Below the pieces are notes generated by a model. It did no database searches. It was not told the origin of the DNA and worked only from the letters and a program-made list of their open reading frames with translations. This document shows, piece after piece, positions 63,302-64,000 of a stretch of DNA of 64,000 bases. The DNA is taken from contig NZ_JACHYC010000003.1 of assembly GCF_014192575.1 (NCBI RefSeq), positions 558,001 to 622,000 of the forward strand. The letters are read 5' to 3'. This DNA comes from Variovorax sp. Sphag1AA. GTDB taxonomy: Bacteria > Pseudomonadota > Gammaproteobacteria > Burkholderiales > Burkholderiaceae_C. The number at the start of each line of letters is the position of its first letter. Position 1 is the first letter of the stretch. The translations under genes were made by a program, and so were the position numbers.

Positions 63302-64000
63302 GCGGGCACCCCCTCCGGCGCGACGCGCTTCTCGCGCGCGTTCGGGCCAGCGGGCGTGGTCTTCAGAAGGAACTTCTGCATGTCCCAGGCACCGGTCGGG
63401 CAACGTTCGGCGCACAGGCCGCAGTGCAGGCACACGTCCTCGTCCTTGACCATCACGCGGCCGGTCTTGAGTCCACCCGACACATACAGGTCCTGCGCAA
63501 GGTTAAGTGCCGGCGCCTTCAGGCGCTCACGCAGATCGGCCTCGTCGCCATTGGTGGTGAAGCTGATGCAGTCCATCGGGCAGATGTCCACGCAGGCATC
63601 GCATTCAATGCAGGCGGTCTCCGTGAACACGGTCTGCACGTCGCAGTTGAGGCAGCGCTGCGCTTCCTTGAAGGCGGTGGCCGCATCGAAGCCCAGTTCC
63701 ACCTCCACGCGGATGCTGGCGAGTGCCTTCTCGGCCTTTTCCCACGGAACCTTGTAGCGCAGGTCGTTCGATGTGTCGTTGTCGTAGCTCCACTCGTGGA
63801 TGCCCATCTTCTGCGAGATGAGGTTGGTCATCGGCGGCGGACGATTCGTCACCGGCTCGCCGTGCAGCAACTTGTCGATCGACACGGCTGCCTCGTGCCC
63901 ATGCGCGACGGCTTCGATGATGTTCTTCGGGCCGAAGGCCGCGTCACCGCCGAAGAAGACGTTCGGCAATGTCGACTGGAAGCTGCTCTTATCCAGCTTC
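63298..64000 (-). CDS. iron-sulfur flavoprotein (glutamate synthase small subunit-like), 5' end missing
   Basis: The C-terminal 233 residues of a gene that continues past the window end; the frame stays open to base 64000. PNVFFGGDAAFGPKNIIEAVAHGHEAAVSIDKLL is the C-terminal FAD-binding motif of GltD-like oxidoreductases. A Cys-containing segment (RCLNCDVQTVF) follows. Two [4Fe-4S] motifs then close the protein: CIECDACVDICPMDC and CLHCGLCAERCPTGA. It likely moves electrons between the KorAB complex and NAD(P)H or ferredoxin. Overlap with korA supports this. Confidence 0.85.
   Translation of the reverse strand, partial: KLDKSSFQSTLPNVFFGGDAAFGPKNIIEAVAHGHEAAVSIDKLLHGEPVTNRPPPMTNLISQKMGIHEWSYDNDTSNDLRYKVPWEKAEKALASIRVEVELGFDAATAFKEAQRCLNCDVQTVFTETACIECDACVDICPMDCISFTTNGDEADLRERLKAPALNLAQDLYVSGGLKTGRVMVKDEDVCLHCGLCAERCPTGAWDMQKFLLKTTPAGPNAREKRVAPEGVPA

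Overview
This is a GC-rich, gene-dense chromosomal window with no rRNA, tRNA, insertion sequence, integrase or CRISPR array that I can see. Orphan Bug-type receptors, several CaiB/BaiF CoA-transferases, a DUF3300/DUF2950 pair, LysR/TetR control of catabolic operons and a large dispersed-type palindrome point to a versatile soil betaproteobacterium of the Burkholderiales. Comamonadaceae, and Variovorax in particular, is my best guess; it rests on gene content recalled from memory, not on a marker gene.

Layout. 1-9.95 kb: an SDR oxidoreductase, a small ABM-like protein, an acyl-CoA ligase, a secreted DUF3300/DUF2950 pair, polyphosphate kinase 2, a phospholipase-D lipoprotein and a SulP transporter. 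10.0-18.1 kb: a TetR-controlled acyl-CoA/aldehyde region. It holds a CoA-transferase with its TetR gene, then a divergent acyl-CoA dehydrogenase facing an aldehyde dehydrogenase, Bug receptor, enolase-superfamily and racemase operon. A perfect 32-bp palindrome carries both divergent -35 boxes, and a degenerate copy precedes the CoA-transferase. 18.2-19.5 kb: a solitary, compositionally odd lipoprotein gene with a 9-bp tandem repeat. 19.6-21.9 kb: serC-serA. 21.9-37.05 kb: a xylose/xylo-oligosaccharide locus. It has a ROK (XylR-like) repressor with an XylR-type inverted repeat, a MalEFGK-like ABC importer, GH5 and GH3 enzymes, Gfo/Idh/MocA and ThuA proteins, and xylX-xylB-xylD of the oxidative Weimberg pathway. 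A GH100/debranching-like hydrolase follows.

38.85-42.91 kb holds the most interesting element: an overlapping four-gene operon DUF3348 - DUF802 - OmpA - DUF2894. The DUF802 protein has the MotA/ExbB/TolQ membrane core and a very long helical cytoplasmic tail. The OmpA protein has a single membrane helix carrying an aspartate, like MotB and ZorB. I read this as an uncharacterised ion-driven stator system with Zorya-like architecture but different partner proteins.

42.9-50 kb: an amidohydrolase, a DHFR-like reductase, an MFS exporter, aspA, a MipA/OmpV porin-like protein and a LysE exporter. 50.1-50.36 kb: a 243-bp palindromic repeat. 50.4-51.5 kb: a Phd/YefM-zeta toxin-antitoxin pair. 51.5-59.7 kb: one minus-strand catabolic operon with an SsuABC-type importer, FAD oxidoreductase, CoA-transferase, enoyl-CoA hydratase, FdxA-type ferredoxin, LysR regulator and SDR; its substrate is unknown. 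59.9-64 kb: a CBS protein and a 2-oxoacid:ferredoxin oxidoreductase (KorAB) with an iron-sulfur flavoprotein cut by the window end.
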